Shown here: positions 47,991-59,230 of the stretch, piece by piece | How the letters are laid out: every line of letters starts with the position of its first letter | Position numbering within the stretch: position 1 is the stretch's first letter | NCBI RefSeq assembly: GCF_000002425.4 | Contig: NC_037271.1 | Span: 13,517,869 to 13,581,868, forward strand | Direction: 5' to 3' | Length of the DNA: 64,000 nt | Source: Physcomitrium patens | Taxonomy: Eukaryota; Streptophyta; Bryopsida; Funariales; Funariaceae | Position numbers and translations under genes: made by a program | The notes under the pieces: generated by a model | What the model was told of the DNA's origin: nothing | What the model saw: the letters and a program-made list of their open reading frames with translations, nothing else | Database searches by the model: none

Positions 47991-49330
47991 CAAAGCCCTA
48001 AAGTCTATTTAGATAATGATATTAGACTTACCATCAAGGAAAAAGATAAGATCTCTTTCTAATTTTCAAATAACGTTTAGAATGATATATATGATATGTT
48101 TTATGTTGAAAGATTGCCTAAGAATTTGCTTTCTATTAGCAAAATGACAAATCAAGGTTATAAAGTCAATTTTAATGCTAATATATGTTTCATGAAATAA
48201 GACAATATAACCATCAAAGATGTTAAACATGGTAGCTTGTAGAAGCTATTGGAATCTTTACATGAAGATAAAAAAAAACTTCTCTTGTTACTTGGACAAA
48301 ACAAACTTTAAACAAGGTTAATCTGTGGCATCAATGATATGGTCATCTTGACATTTTGGACTTAAAGAAACTACAAGTAGGTTATAAGATCACTCATCTA
48401 GACATAGAAAAAGGACACAAAGTTAGGATTTTGTGAGGGATGAATTTATAGAAAATAATATTTTGATGCTTTTTCAATAAAAGGTGGTACTCATATAATA
48501 AAATTCTTTGAATTGATACATTTTGATGTAAATAGTCCTATGAAGAGAACATTATATGGAAAAGCAGAATACTTTATTACTTTTATTGATAATTTTTTTA
48601 AAAAAACTTTTGTACATTTTATGAAACAAAAGTCTAAAGTCTTGGGTAATTTTAGGATTTTTAAGGCTTTAGTTGAGAAACAAACAGGCTTAGAGATTCA
48701 AAAATTATATAGAAACAATGGTAGAAAGTACACATTTAAGGCCTTCAAATAGTTTTGTGAAAAATATGGCATTGAAAGAAAATTTTCAGTGCCTTATATG
48801 CCTCAATAAAATAAAGTTGTAGAATGTAAGAATGAAACATTACAACATAAATAACTTTTAAATGCATGGTGGGCAGAAGCCATTAATACTACAATATATA
48901 TCCTCAATCAAGCTTCTACTACAGCTGTGGAAGAAAAAACACCAAAAGAAGTTTGTTAGGTATAAAATCTTCAATACAACACCTTTGTGTCTTTAAATGT
49001 CATGTCTATGTGCATATTTTAGATAAAAAATGCATAAAACTTGACTTCAAAAGCAAGAAATGTATATTTTTGGACTTTATTGAAGATATTAAGTATTATT
49101 ATTTATATGATGTTGAAAATGGCTCTATAATTAATAATTTTAATGTTAAGTTTGTTGAGTGTCAAGACTCTAAGCAAGGTGAAGAAATTTTAGAGGTTTT
49201 TATTAATAAACCTAAAAAAAAAAAAAAAAAGAAAAAAAAAAAAAAACTAAGGAATCTTCATAAGATTGAGAAAGTAACATTGAGGATACAATGGAAGATT
49301 TAGAGATTAGTGAAGGTTACCAACAACGAA
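47991..49330 (+). pseudogene. copia protease end and integrase
   Basis: After a short protease tail comes the GAG-pre-integrase zinc domain (Trp-His-Gln, stop, Tyr-Gly-His-Leu near 48332). The integrase core has His-Phe-Asp-Val (near 48519), Arg-Asn-Asn-Gly where the second catalytic Asp is expected (near 48712), and Val-Val-Glu-Cys-Lys-Asn (near 48820). The second Asp is Asn. Stops, including one at 48750, and a run of about 30 A residues (49214-49246) in the region after the core complete the damage. The sequence then gives way to repeat R2. Confidence 0.82.
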
Positions 49331-49739
49331 TTATTAAATCTTCATCTTCTATTTAAGATATTTAAATACAAGCTCAAGCACTTGGATAATAATATGCAAT
49401 TTTAATTCTACTTCCAATCCCACCTTTATCTCCACCTTCAGTTGTAAAGACACTATCATAATATATGAAGTCTGGTTTGAGAATGCTTCAAGCACCTAAC
49501 TCTAGAAGGTAGAATAGAAATTACAACAACAAAATCTTAATTCTAATAGAACACTAACAATGTTAAATAAGCTTTAATCAAATTCAGAGAAATCTCAAAA
49601 GAATTCCAAAGAAACAATAAGAAATCTTAAAGAAATACTAGAATGATTATAAACATATCTCAAATACATCTCAATTCAAACTTAATTTAATCCTAGTTGA
49701 AATCTTATTGGACTTCATTCAAATTTTTGGCCAAAACTA

Positions 49740-50222
49740 ACTAAATCTTAAATCTTAAAAAAACTCAAATAAAATCCTAAACCCTAAATCAAATCTTGAT
49801 CAAATCCTAATCAAACCTTAAATCCTAAACCAAATCCTTAATTCTAAATCAAACCCTAATCAAATCCTAAATCCTAAAGTAAATCCTAACCAAATTCTAA
49901 ATCCTAAACCAAATCATAATCCTAAATCAAATTGTAACCAAATCCTAAACCCTAAACCAAACCCTAATTTTAAATCAAACCTTAACCAAATCCTAACCAA
50001 ATCCTAATCAAATACTAATCCTAATTCAAACCCTAACCAAATCCTAAATCCTAAATCAAATCCTAATTAAACTCTAAATCCTAAACCAAATCATAATCCT
50101 AAATCAAACTATAACCAAATGCTAAACCCTAAACCAAATCCTAATCCTAAATCAAATCTTAACCAAATCTTAATCAAATCCTAACCAAACCCTAATCCTA
50201 AATCAAATCCTAACCAAATTTT
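49740..50222 (-). repeat. telomere-like minisatellite in R2
   Basis: About 480 bp of degenerate CAAATCCTAATC / CAAACCCTAAC units, the reverse complement of TTAGGATTTG and close to the plant telomere CCCTAAA. The array is nearly twice as long as in R1. Confidence 0.8.
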
Positions 50223-50658
50223 AGTAATTTCTATAACAGATTTAAACCTCAATTACTAATAAAGGAACCATTGATCTTAACTCCAAATTTTCACACTTCT
50301 TACAAATTAAGTTGAAAACAAGCACAAAAAATTTGAAAAAGATCGAAATTACCAAATAGACGATAATGTCAAAAACATGCTCGAGTATTAGCCAGCCTCC
50401 TTCTCCAACCTTGATGTCAATTTCCCAGAGCCAATATCTCTCCATTTCACCATTCGATTGATTTTGAAATTCTCATACACATAGAAAAATAAGTCTTAAA
50501 TTTCTCTCCAATCCAACTAGTAGATTGCAAAAAATCTTATAAACCCTCACTAGACCTAAAATTCTACTTTCTAAGACCTTGACTCACTTAAACTTCAATA
50601 ATCCTCAATTTAATAATTAAATCTATTTAATATTTACAACATGTATTAAGCACAACTG

Positions 50659-51210
50659 TGTCAAGGACAAAGACTCGATGAGGAAAAATATACACCAAAA
50701 GGCTATCTCGATATAATAAGTCAAAATATAAACAAGTAGGTATATTAAAAGGAAACTGGAATGGCTATTGCCACAAGACAAGAAACTAAAGACTCTTGAA
50801 CCTGGACTAGAAGCAAGAAAGGAGTTGACAAGAGTGAAGAAGCCTTCACTCTTGTCTCTATATATACTATCTAACTAGGGGCTACGTGGCGACGTTCTAT
50901 AGGACCTCCAATATGTGTTGACTTTGTAGGACACATGCCTTGACTTACAAGGCAAGTTTTTCTACGTGTGGGCCACATAGTTAACTTAATCTTCAAGCTA
51001 ACAACATGTGTGGCACATGGCCAACTTGTTGACCACGTTTCTAATCCAAAAAGTCAATTAAAGACACCTATGAAGTCAAAGCAGCGTCTAGAAAGTTTCT
51101 AGGAAGCTTCTATATTAAATATTATATAATTAACTTACTTTTATCTACTTTTACTTACTTCTACCTATTTCTATATGTAATTATTAGCTTACATGATTAT
51201 GGCCGTGACA
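50659..51210 (-). repeat. solo chromovirus LTR in R2
   Basis: A complete family LTR (552 bp) in reverse orientation, TGTCAAGG to CCGTGACA. The perfect target duplication AACTG lies at 50654-50658 and 51211-51215. TATA box and hairpin (50827-50856) are intact. No internal sequence is attached. Confidence 0.93.
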
Positions 51211-51394
51211 AACTGTGACCATTGATCTACAAAATTTCACCCATAGATCTATTATAAAACTCTTAAAATTACTAGGGACATCAATCCTACTTTATTTCAT
51301 AAGTCACATCTTTTTCTAAGTCCATGGTGTCATTGAATAAATAATTAAGAATTTTATTGCCAACTCAAAGAATTTGGTTGAATTCAAATATTCT

Positions 51395-51721
51395 CAATTT
51401 TATAACCAATCATTGGTTGGAATTAAATTGGCCTATATGTTGGATTTGTGTCAAAGATAGTCTTAAGCTAAAATATTAATAGTAAGATAGATGATTCATT
51501 TTTGATAGATTAAGTATTTTAGCATATTTATAATAAGTGTAAAAATATATAAACAAAAATTCTTATATAAGAAAATAAAAATCAAAGGGATTCTAAATAT
51601 TTTTACACAATTTGGCTCAAAACAAAATTATATAAATATTTTAGATGAAGATTCTCTTTGATATATTTCTAACATATAGGCCAATCTAATTTTGATAAGT
51701 AGTGAGTTACAAAATTAAAAA
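51395..51721. repeat. imperfect long inverted repeat (hairpin)
   Basis: 51395-51477 pairs with 51635-51721 over about 83 bp at roughly 75-80% by eye, with a loop of about 155 bp. The match may extend outward. Part of the loop (51555-51625) also resembles the reverse complement of 60718-60790, on the far side of element C. It may be a MITE-like or foldback repeat. Confidence 0.6.
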
Positions 51722-51915
51722 TCCAATTGTTACAAAACCAAGAAGTACAAAACTTAATTATGCTATCAAGAGAAGTGTGGCAGCTAATTATACTATTATT
51801 TTATCCCAACCAATCAACAACTATGACATATGTTACTAGTTAGCATATATTCATTTTAAGTATAATTAATTTTATTTATTACTTATAACTTAACATCATT
51901 TTAACCACCCCCCCT

Positions 51916-53271
51916 TGTCGTATTACGTGCTTTCCTGCTCGAGAACGCGCCGGGCGTCTGGCTGTAGAAGGTAGTATGGAGATTCGCTGATAGTCAAGCA
52001 GTCTATCAGTTTTTGACTGCTGGAATATAAACGACTGCAATAATGTACCGTAAATCTATACGGGTGCTCTTCGACTACTTGTCGAAGTCCTTTTTGCCCC
52101 AGCCGGTAGGTCTCTAGACGTTACAGAGAACCCCGTACAACCCAAACTGTTAACCTTCAATACTACTTTGTACTTACGATCTTATATCCACTGACTGTCC
52201 TGTTAGATTAACCCAATAAATTTCATTCACTCCGCATACTCAATCCTATAGACACCCCTTTAATCCTTCAATCACAGACGTAACTCGATTTTACAAAACA
52301 GTCAAGAGTATTCAAACCCACTTCATTTAAAAATCCCGATTCACCATTACAACACTGACTTCAGCAACGATTGCCTCAGTCTTCCCAAAACTCTACGAAG
52401 AAGAAAAATCCAAATTCTATGTCTTTCCTTCTCCGACCCGAAGCATGAAGCTCCTCTCTCTAATTCCCCTGATCTTCCCAAAACTCCAATAAAAACCGAA
52501 CTGGTAACCTTGCAAAAGCTTGAAAAAAACTCGCTCCCCCCGATTCCCTCATAACCTTATCCTCTGAATTTCTTCAATCTTCCGTCTTAGATCCGGAATT
52601 GGCTCCCACCTCAAGCTTGGATCCGAAATTGGCTCTCACCTCAACTTGGATTCGAAATTGGCTCTCACCTCAACTTGGATTCGAAATTGGCTCTCGCCGC
52701 CAAGCTTTCTCCTCCGTTTTTACCTTTAAGAAATCCATTTACCGAAAACAACGTTCCCTGAGACGGCACAGAGAACAGGACAGCCTGAAACAGAATCGAA
52801 CCCCGTAATCGGGACCACATTGAGTCGCCCGACCAATTCAGGTCCTATATTGGTAAAGATGCCCGTAGTAACCTGGATGTTCCCGTAATTGGGTCAAATT
52901 GGTCCTCGCGTCAGATTGGCTAAGACCCGTAGTAAGACCTGGATTTCCCGTAACTAGACTGCATTGGATTGCCCCACCAATACAGGTCTCATATTGGGTA
53001 AGAGGACCCGGATTGGATTATCGAAATTGGATCCAATTGGCTCCTCGAACCCGTCGTGTGAATTGGTCCTTCTCTTCCTACTGACTCCCGTTATTGGAAT
53101 CGAATGGGGCATTTCAGTATGCCCCGGCTGACTGTAACGGAGTCACTGAACCTGACCACTCAGTATTTGTACTGGAGTTGGTCGATGTTCCCAATATTCG
53201 AGGTAATTGAATATTAATAAAATTCCCCTTTCTTTTTATTTTCACTGTATACTCGTGTCACAACACGACAT
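51916..53271 (-). repeat. gypsy C 3' LTR (1356 bp)
   Basis: Pairs with 59253-60607. It contains a 29-bp minisatellite and two gag-like segments related to family B (about 52760-52920 and 52940-53140). A short ORF at 52599-52808 lies in both LTRs, lacks an ATG and is not considered a gene. Confidence 0.93.
52589..52699. repeat. 29-bp minisatellite in gypsy C LTR
   Basis: Nearly four tandem units of the type GGATTCGAAATTGGCTCTCA plus nine bases. The same array occurs at 59926-60036 in the other LTR, so it predates the insertion. Confidence 0.85.
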
Positions 53272-53332
53272 CCACCCCCTCTGAACCTGTGCATCCTCCG
53301 GTATGCACCAATTTACCCAATTGCTGTTTGAT

Positions 53333-56300
53333 TCAGAATATATCCCCTACGTCTTTGTCCAGTTCGTCTTCGTCACCTTCATTATCCATATCACTTTCAT
53401 CTTCTTGCTGCGGAATATCTGTACCTTCATTAAGGTCTTCCATATTCATCTCTGCATGTCTTCGTTTAAATATTTTTACTCTCTTCCCTGCAATTGGTAT
53501 TTTCAATTTTGTACCATCTAACTCCCGTAATGAGTAAGTCGCATTATCATGAACAGTTGTTACAACATATGGTCCAAACCAACGTTTTGAAAATTTCCGC
53601 AAAGTACTATGTTGATTATCCAGACTATTGTCATAAACAAGTACCCAGTCACCTTCCTCGATTGCTTTTGGTCTCAATCGATGTTGCTTATCGAATCGCG
53701 CCTTGTTTTGTAACCTTGCTCTTTTTAACCTTTCCAATGCTATCTGGACATCTTCCGTTCTTTGCTCCAATTGTCGAATCCTAATAGCCAGAAGTTCTTC
53801 TCTTGTCAATCCATCTTCCCATGGTAGCATACTCCAAGTAAGTACCTTTTCTTCAATCGGCATAATTGGTTTTTGACCTGTCATAAGTTCTACTGGCATA
53901 TATCCTGTCACCGAGCTATGTGTTATTCGATCAGCCCATAATGCAAATGACAAAAGCCGTGGCCACTCTTTAACCTTCCCATTACAAGCTTTAACCAATG
54001 CTTTCACAATCGGCGAGTGACCGCGTTCGCTTTTCGCATTCCCTTCCGGATTATAAGCAATAGTCAGTGATAGTTTAACTCCACATTTTTCAAAGAACTT
54101 ACGAGCTTCTTGTGCATTTAATTCTCCACGATCTGCAGTGATTTTTCCTACGCACCCATAACGGCAAATGACATCTTCAAGCAAAAACCTACAAATCCCC
54201 TCTGTAGATTTTGTCTTCAATGCTCTTCCTTCTACTTGATTTGATAAATCTTCACGAGCTAAAACCAAATATCTCATCTGCCATAACCCAACTGGCATAA
54301 TAACCAAATCAACAACCCATTTAAAATGAATAGCCAGAGGATACGTAGGATGAAGACCATCTCGATGTCGGATATTAGAATACGATTGACAGATTTCACA
54401 TGACTCTACAAATGAGAGCACATCTCGATACATATTTTTCCACCAATATCGTTCCTTGAGTTTAGCAAAAGTACCCCAGATTCCTCTATGCCCTGCCCAT
54501 AAACTATCATGAAACTCCTTTAATAATTTTAGTTTTTCTTCCCTTTTGCCTATCACTCGTTGTGGCATCCCAATTCCTTTCTTCGGTCTCTTCCATAAGA
54601 ATCCATCTCGAAGTAAAAATCCATATGCTTTTTTTCTTATTTGTTTGAATTTTTCTGTAGACCAATTCCCCTGCTTAGACAAGGTATTCAAATAATGACC
54701 AATATCCAATAATTTTCCTTCATAAGCTTCTTCAAGAAATAGCTTGTCTTCTCTGTTGAGATTTGATATTGAATAAAATTTCAATCCGACATCATCAATG
54801 TCTTCAACCATTTCGTCCTCCCTCTCGTATTTTTCTCGAGATAGCATGTCTGCTACTAAATTGTCCTTTCCAGTGATATGCTTAAATTCTGGATTTAGTG
54901 ACTTAATATAAGCAATCCATCTCAACATTGCAATATCTGGCGTTGAACAATTAATAATCATTCCAAGCAATGGCAAGCAATCTGTTTCAATTACTACTAC
55001 TGCCCCAATCAAATAGTCCTTTTTAGCTTTCATAGCCGAAAGGACTCCCCAAAGTTCTCTTTTGACTTGCGAATATGCACGCTGACGAATACTTAAAACT
55101 TTAGTCCCAAATCGAACTGCAAATCTACTCCCATTCGAATCATCTTGACCCACCGCCCATCCAACGGCAATTGGACTAGCGTCTACAGTAAGAATCACTG
55201 GTCTATTGCACTTATAATCAACCTTCCTCAATATTAGAGGTGACATCAATAATTTCTTCAATCTTTGCATTGCCTGAATATGCCTTTCTTTCCATTCAAA
55301 TCGGTAACCCTTGCGTAATAGTTCATATAATGGATCCGCTATGTGAGCAAAATGAGGAATCCAAATTCGATAAAATACACATGCACCCAAAAACCTGCGA
55401 ACCTCTGTTAAAGAACCACAATCCTCTTTCATCCTTCCAATTGCATCAACTTTAGTCGGATCTGGTTTTCTTCCGTAAGATCTGCATAAATGTCCAACAA
55501 TTACAACCTCTCGCACTCCAAATACGGACTTCATACCCGATAATGTAAGATGAACTTCTCCAAGCCGAGTTAAAATCTTTTCACAATCTTGTATATGATC
55601 AACAACATATCTGCGACACCCCCTCGTATCTAAAGTTTCATCCTTGTCTCCTTCTCTGCACCCCTTTATAGGAACATCATCCAGAAAAGGCATAGTCTTT
55701 TCCGGGATAAAATCTCTCAATACCTTATTCATCCCATTCATCATATGCGCAACTGAGTTGGTCGCGCCTTGAGGAAGAGTGCACATTCTAACCAATCCAA
55801 GCAGTGTCCTCATCGTTGTCATATCTCTACTTCCTTCGGCAAGTTGAAATTGATCATAACCTGAATACAAATCATCCATTGAATAGATCGCCCTTCCAGC
55901 AAACGCCTCACCAAATTCATCCACAATAGGTCCAATTCCTGCATTCTTGACAGTTACAGCATTCACCGGCTGCATATCTTGAATAAACCGCAGTGACCCA
56001 TTCTTCTTAGGTACCGTAAACCATCGACTAGAATACGGCGCAAATGAAGGTTCTAATATTTTCATCTTTATCTTTTCTTTCAATAGTTCCACCAATTTAG
56101 GTAAATGTGCCCTCGGTACTAGAATCGGTCTTAGATTCCAAGGTACATGCGGTACAGTGAAGATAACCATAGGTGTTATAATATTTGGATCCACACACCC
56201 AATTTCATGAGATTCGAAGGCAAACGATCTACCTTGTTTAGCCAACATCTTTTTGAAGCAAGTAATTTCCTCTGGCAATAAAGAACCATCAGAACCAATC

Positions 56301-56731
56301 TTCAATTCTTCAAAAGTCTCTTCAGTAAACTGATGTCCAATACTCATTGGATCTCTTAAACTTGCTTCTTTTGATGCTTCTCCCATTTGTTCTTTAGAAT
56401 CCTCTGGTAATGGTCCGGCAAAAGGCTTTACCTTCTTATCTGCCGTTTTATATCTCGTCTCTACTGTGACTTCTGGTGCTTGAAAAGATTCAAGCATGGT
56501 ATAAACCTCTCTCGAATGAATCTCAACAATCTTATCATTATCCCCTAATCCAATAGATGTAATCAATTCCAATGAATCTTCCAGCCCATTTTCTTCATAA
56601 ACACCCAAAATCCTCTCATCATCTTGCAATGTACCTATCTTGCGTAACTGTCCTTCAATATCATATAATCTTTTTCTTTCTTTTCTTTTAAAATCATCAA
56701 CTTTCTTATACATAATATTTCCATTCTCCAA
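53333..56731 (-). CDS. gypsy C Pol: reverse transcriptase, RNase H, integrase
   Basis: 1132 codons without a stop. RT spans about residues 200-410, with Ser-Met-Asp-Asp-Leu (near 284) and the catalytic Phe-Leu-Asp-Asp (349-352, 55676-55687), a variant of Tyr-x-Asp-Asp. RNase H spans about 510-640, with Val-Asp-Ala-Ser and Glu-Thr-Asp. Integrase has His741/His748 and Cys778/Cys781, then Asp808, Asp867 and Glu902 as the D,D,E triad, a Gly-Pro-Tyr module near 1053 and an acidic tail. The first codon of the span is TTG and the first ATG is residue 7. The frame lies at -1 relative to gag-protease and opens only about 20 bases before gag ends, which suggests ribosomal frameshifting. All catalytic residues I can check are present. 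Confidence 0.93.
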   Translation of the reverse strand: MENGNIMYKKVDDFKRKERKRLYDIEGQLRKIGTLQDDERILGVYEENGLEDSLELITSIGLGDNDKIVEIHSREVYTMLESFQAPEVTVETRYKTADKKVKPFAGPLPEDSKEQMGEASKEASLRDPMSIGHQFTEETFEELKIGSDGSLLPEEITCFKKMLAKQGRSFAFESHEIGCVDPNIITPMVIFTVPHVPWNLRPILVPRAHLPKLVELLKEKIKMKILEPSFAPYSSRWFTVPKKNGSLRFIQDMQPVNAVTVKNAGIGPIVDEFGEAFAGRAIYSMDDLYSGYDQFQLAEGSRDMTTMRTLLGLVRMCTLPQGATNSVAHMMNGMNKVLRDFIPEKTMPFLDDVPIKGCREGDKDETLDTRGCRRYVVDHIQDCEKILTRLGEVHLTLSGMKSVFGVREVVIVGHLCRSYGRKPDPTKVDAIGRMKEDCGSLTEVRRFLGACVFYRIWIPHFAHIADPLYELLRKGYRFEWKERHIQAMQRLKKLLMSPLILRKVDYKCNRPVILTVDASPIAVGWAVGQDDSNGSRFAVRFGTKVLSIRQRAYSQVKRELWGVLSAMKAKKDYLIGAVVVIETDCLPLLGMIINCSTPDIAMLRWIAYIKSLNPEFKHITGKDNLVADMLSREKYEREDEMVEDIDDVGLKFYSISNLNREDKLFLEEAYEGKLLDIGHYLNTLSKQGNWSTEKFKQIRKKAYGFLLRDGFLWKRPKKGIGMPQRVIGKREEKLKLLKEFHDSLWAGHRGIWGTFAKLKERYWWKNMYRDVLSFVESCEICQSYSNIRHRDGLHPTYPLAIHFKWVVDLVIMPVGLWQMRYLVLAREDLSNQVEGRALKTKSTEGICRFLLEDVICRYGCVGKITADRGELNAQEARKFFEKCGVKLSLTIAYNPEGNAKSERGHSPIVKALVKACNGKVKEWPRLLSFALWADRITHSSVTGYMPVELMTGQKPIMPIEEKVLTWSMLPWEDGLTREELLAIRIRQLEQRTEDVQIALERLKRARLQNKARFDKQHRLRPKAIEEGDWVLVYDNSLDNQHSTLRKFSKRWFGPYVVTTVHDNATYSLRELDGTKLKIPIAGKRVKIFKRRHAEMNMEDLNEGTDIPQQEDESDMDNEGDEDELDKDVGDIF

Positions 56732-56808
56732 TATACCAATAAAACTCGCATCAAAGGCACCTTCATCTCGCGAGAGTACCTCTTCTTTTGTACCTCCATA
56801 ATCTCGCT

Positions 56809-59181
56809 TTACAGTGGTACCTCCCCAAAATCCTTAAATCCTTCAACAATCTTTACCAATAGTTTCTCCCTCAACCTATCTCGATTCCGTTCATGGTTAG
56901 GAGGTACTGTTAGAAATTGTACAGCTTTCCTCCCATCTTTGCTCCGTACCCTTGCATAAGCAGAACCATCGTCAAGTACCTTTGTTTCCATCCGTGTTGC
57001 CGTGATATAAGGTTGTCCTAAAATCAACGGATAAGACGTTGTATCTTGAACGAAGAAATGTTGCTCCGTAGCAACATCCCCAATCCGAATTTTGACATCT
57101 GGACAAGCTCCATATAATTCGCCTCGTGTGTTATTAGCTGCTCGTATTGCCCATCCATGTTCCATATCAATTGGCCATTTTTGCTTCTTATAAAGATCTT
57201 TAGACATGAGATTTATTTCAGAACCATGGTCCACCAAGGCAACTATTGGTTCTTCTATATCTTCTACCTTCACCAATACCTCAGTAGTTGCCCTTGCCCA
57301 ATGCTTTCGAGTATAATGGCTCAAAGTTTCCATTTCCTTTTCACTAGAATCTTCGAAACGTACTCGCTGATTATACCCATTCTTTTCATTTGTTGGTTGC
57401 TTGTAACCAATATCAACCTCTTCTTCATCTCTACATATTCTTGCGTCAATAGCATGACTCATTCCAGTTTCGCTCATTAATTGCCTCTTTCGCTTAATGC
57501 TGTCAATGATAACATCATGAAACTCCTTCTTTGCAATTCCCAAGACTTCTTTCAATGTGAATTCCACCTTAGCGTTTAATATACGTTCTTCCAACACCCC
57601 TTTCAAATTTGTTGCCGCTTCAATGTCAGAAAGTAGCTTATAAGCAATTGATTTGCCCTTATCTTTTGTCTCCATTGTTTTTTCTCCCAATGATGCTGAG
57701 GTATCCTTTACAGGCAATTCTTGTGAAGCTGCCTCCCGAGCCTTGTCTCCTCGAGTTTGCCTCTTAAAAGAATTTCCTTCTCTAGTATCATCAAAATTTC
57801 CTCGTCTTTTTTCTTCCATCAAAGCTTCATGTTGGCTTTTAGCAATATATGCATGAACTGAAAGAGACTCAACAGGATCCTCCCAACCTGTTCTTCCTCG
57901 TATTGTAGCTGCAGTTCTCAATAACGCTTCTCGAGGTAATTTCCCTTCTTGCATTGTAGAAACGGCAGAAGCCCAAAACTCACTAGTTTCCGTACTCCCA
58001 CCAATTTCATCCTCTACTCTAGCACCATAACTTGTACTTTCTCGTACTACTGTTTCATGCTCTTTTAAGTAATCTTGAACCAATGCTCTCATTCCTCCCT
58101 TGCCAAAATTGGTTTGAAGAAGATCCTCCCTATCTTTCAATGCTATCTTCCCATCTTTCCAGCAAATAATTCCCTGCCGTATCATATTATTAAATTCATT
58201 GCAATCTTTTCTAGTGTGTGAAGCATCATCACACCAAATGCATCTTTGTACATATTCTTGTTTTGAAACATTCTTTGAATTTTTTATAGAAGTATTCTCT
58301 TCAAGTCTTGCCAATTTGATTTGAAGATCTCGCATTCTTCGTATAATTTCTTCCATACCCATATCTGCTTTCTTTGACAAGGATGTCGAAGGTTGAACTG
58401 TAGGCATTGTCGGTGGTGTTGTAAGTACTGGAGCTTTGGGTGCTTGTACTGTTTTCGGAATATTGCTCCTATCCCTCCTCCTTTCTTTTTTTGTAAGCAA
58501 CCCCACTGCATCTTCAACGTTCTTCTACTTCGTTGTCAATCCTTCATCTTCTTCTTTGTCTTCAAGAAGGGGTTCTAATTTCTCTTGCAATTCTCCATCA
58601 GCAGCTTGAAGAAATAGATCAACTTTGTTCGGCTCCAATGTCAATTTTTCTACCTTCGATAATTGAGAGTACTGCCTCTCAAATTCCCTTAGTAGCTCTG
58701 TTGCTTGCAAATTCTTATTGGGCCGTTCAATCCATCCCAGAAACAGCTTCTTAGTAACGCGATCAGCATCTTCCAAGAAATATTCGTCTTTCAATGCATG
58801 TGAAAAATCCTCCCATGAATTCCCACAACGATCCGTAATCGATGTAATGTGGTCCCTTATTTCCGGTATCGTGGCAAGTCCAAATAGTGCAACCATTTTC
58901 TTCTGAGAAACCCGATTTAATTCCATTTCACGAACATAACATCTTAAATACCTTGAAATATTCCTCCCATCAAATTGATCAATTTTATTGACCACTGCTT
59001 GCAATGCTTTGGTTGCCAAAGCTTCCTTTCGATCATTGCTTTGTTGTTGCTGCATTGACAATGAGAAGGCTTGAAACAAACTAGCAATAGACGGATCCAT
59101 GTGCATACCTTGTCCTTTAGAAGACTCCCCACCAGAAACTTCTCCCAAAAATCCTTCAAAATTTTTATTTTCGTTTTCCAT
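56809..59181 (-). pseudogene. gypsy C Gag-protease with a single amber codon
   Basis: The ATG at 59181 opens 218 codons of gag (Gln-rich start, capsid helices). TAG at 58525-58527 interrupts it. The same frame then runs 571 codons to 56809. Element A has Trp at the amber position, so a TGG-to-TAG change is likely, although read-through cannot be excluded. Numbered from 58506, a CCHC knuckle sits at Cys89, Cys92, His97, Cys102 and an aspartic protease at Asp-His-Gly-Ser 426-429, followed by Ile-Leu-Gly-Gln-Pro-Tyr near 495. Asp-His-Gly differs from the usual Asp-Ser/Thr-Gly. Gag forms the particle and the protease matures Gag-Pol. Confidence 0.88.
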
Positions 59182-59230
59182 AAAAATAAAGATAAAATCA
59201 ACCGAAATCCAATACCTTCTACCTCAAGCT

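Larger units (their letters stand above)
49480..51330 (-). repeat. dispersed repeat R2, reverse-oriented relative of R1
   Basis: Reads in the reverse complement like R1: a telomere-like array, then a 200-bp unique part (50225-50420), then sequence to about 51310, with a solo chromovirus LTR removed. The left edge lies near 49480-49510 and the right edge near 51330. No coding sequence is recognisable. The 67-codon minus-strand ORF at 50242-50445 matches nothing I know. Confidence 0.65.

Noticed and set aside
49740-50222. Telomere or chromosome end
   Set aside because: The units are degenerate, flanked on both sides by transposon sequence, and repeated inverted at 23590-23845 within the same dispersed repeat.
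52599-52808. 69-codon ORF as an LTR-encoded protein
   Set aside because: It lacks an ATG start, is on the strand opposite to the element, and overlaps the 29-bp minisatellite.
55240-57856. Plus-strand ORFs of 60-107 codons inside element C
   Set aside because: They are shadows of the long minus-strand gag-protease and pol frames.
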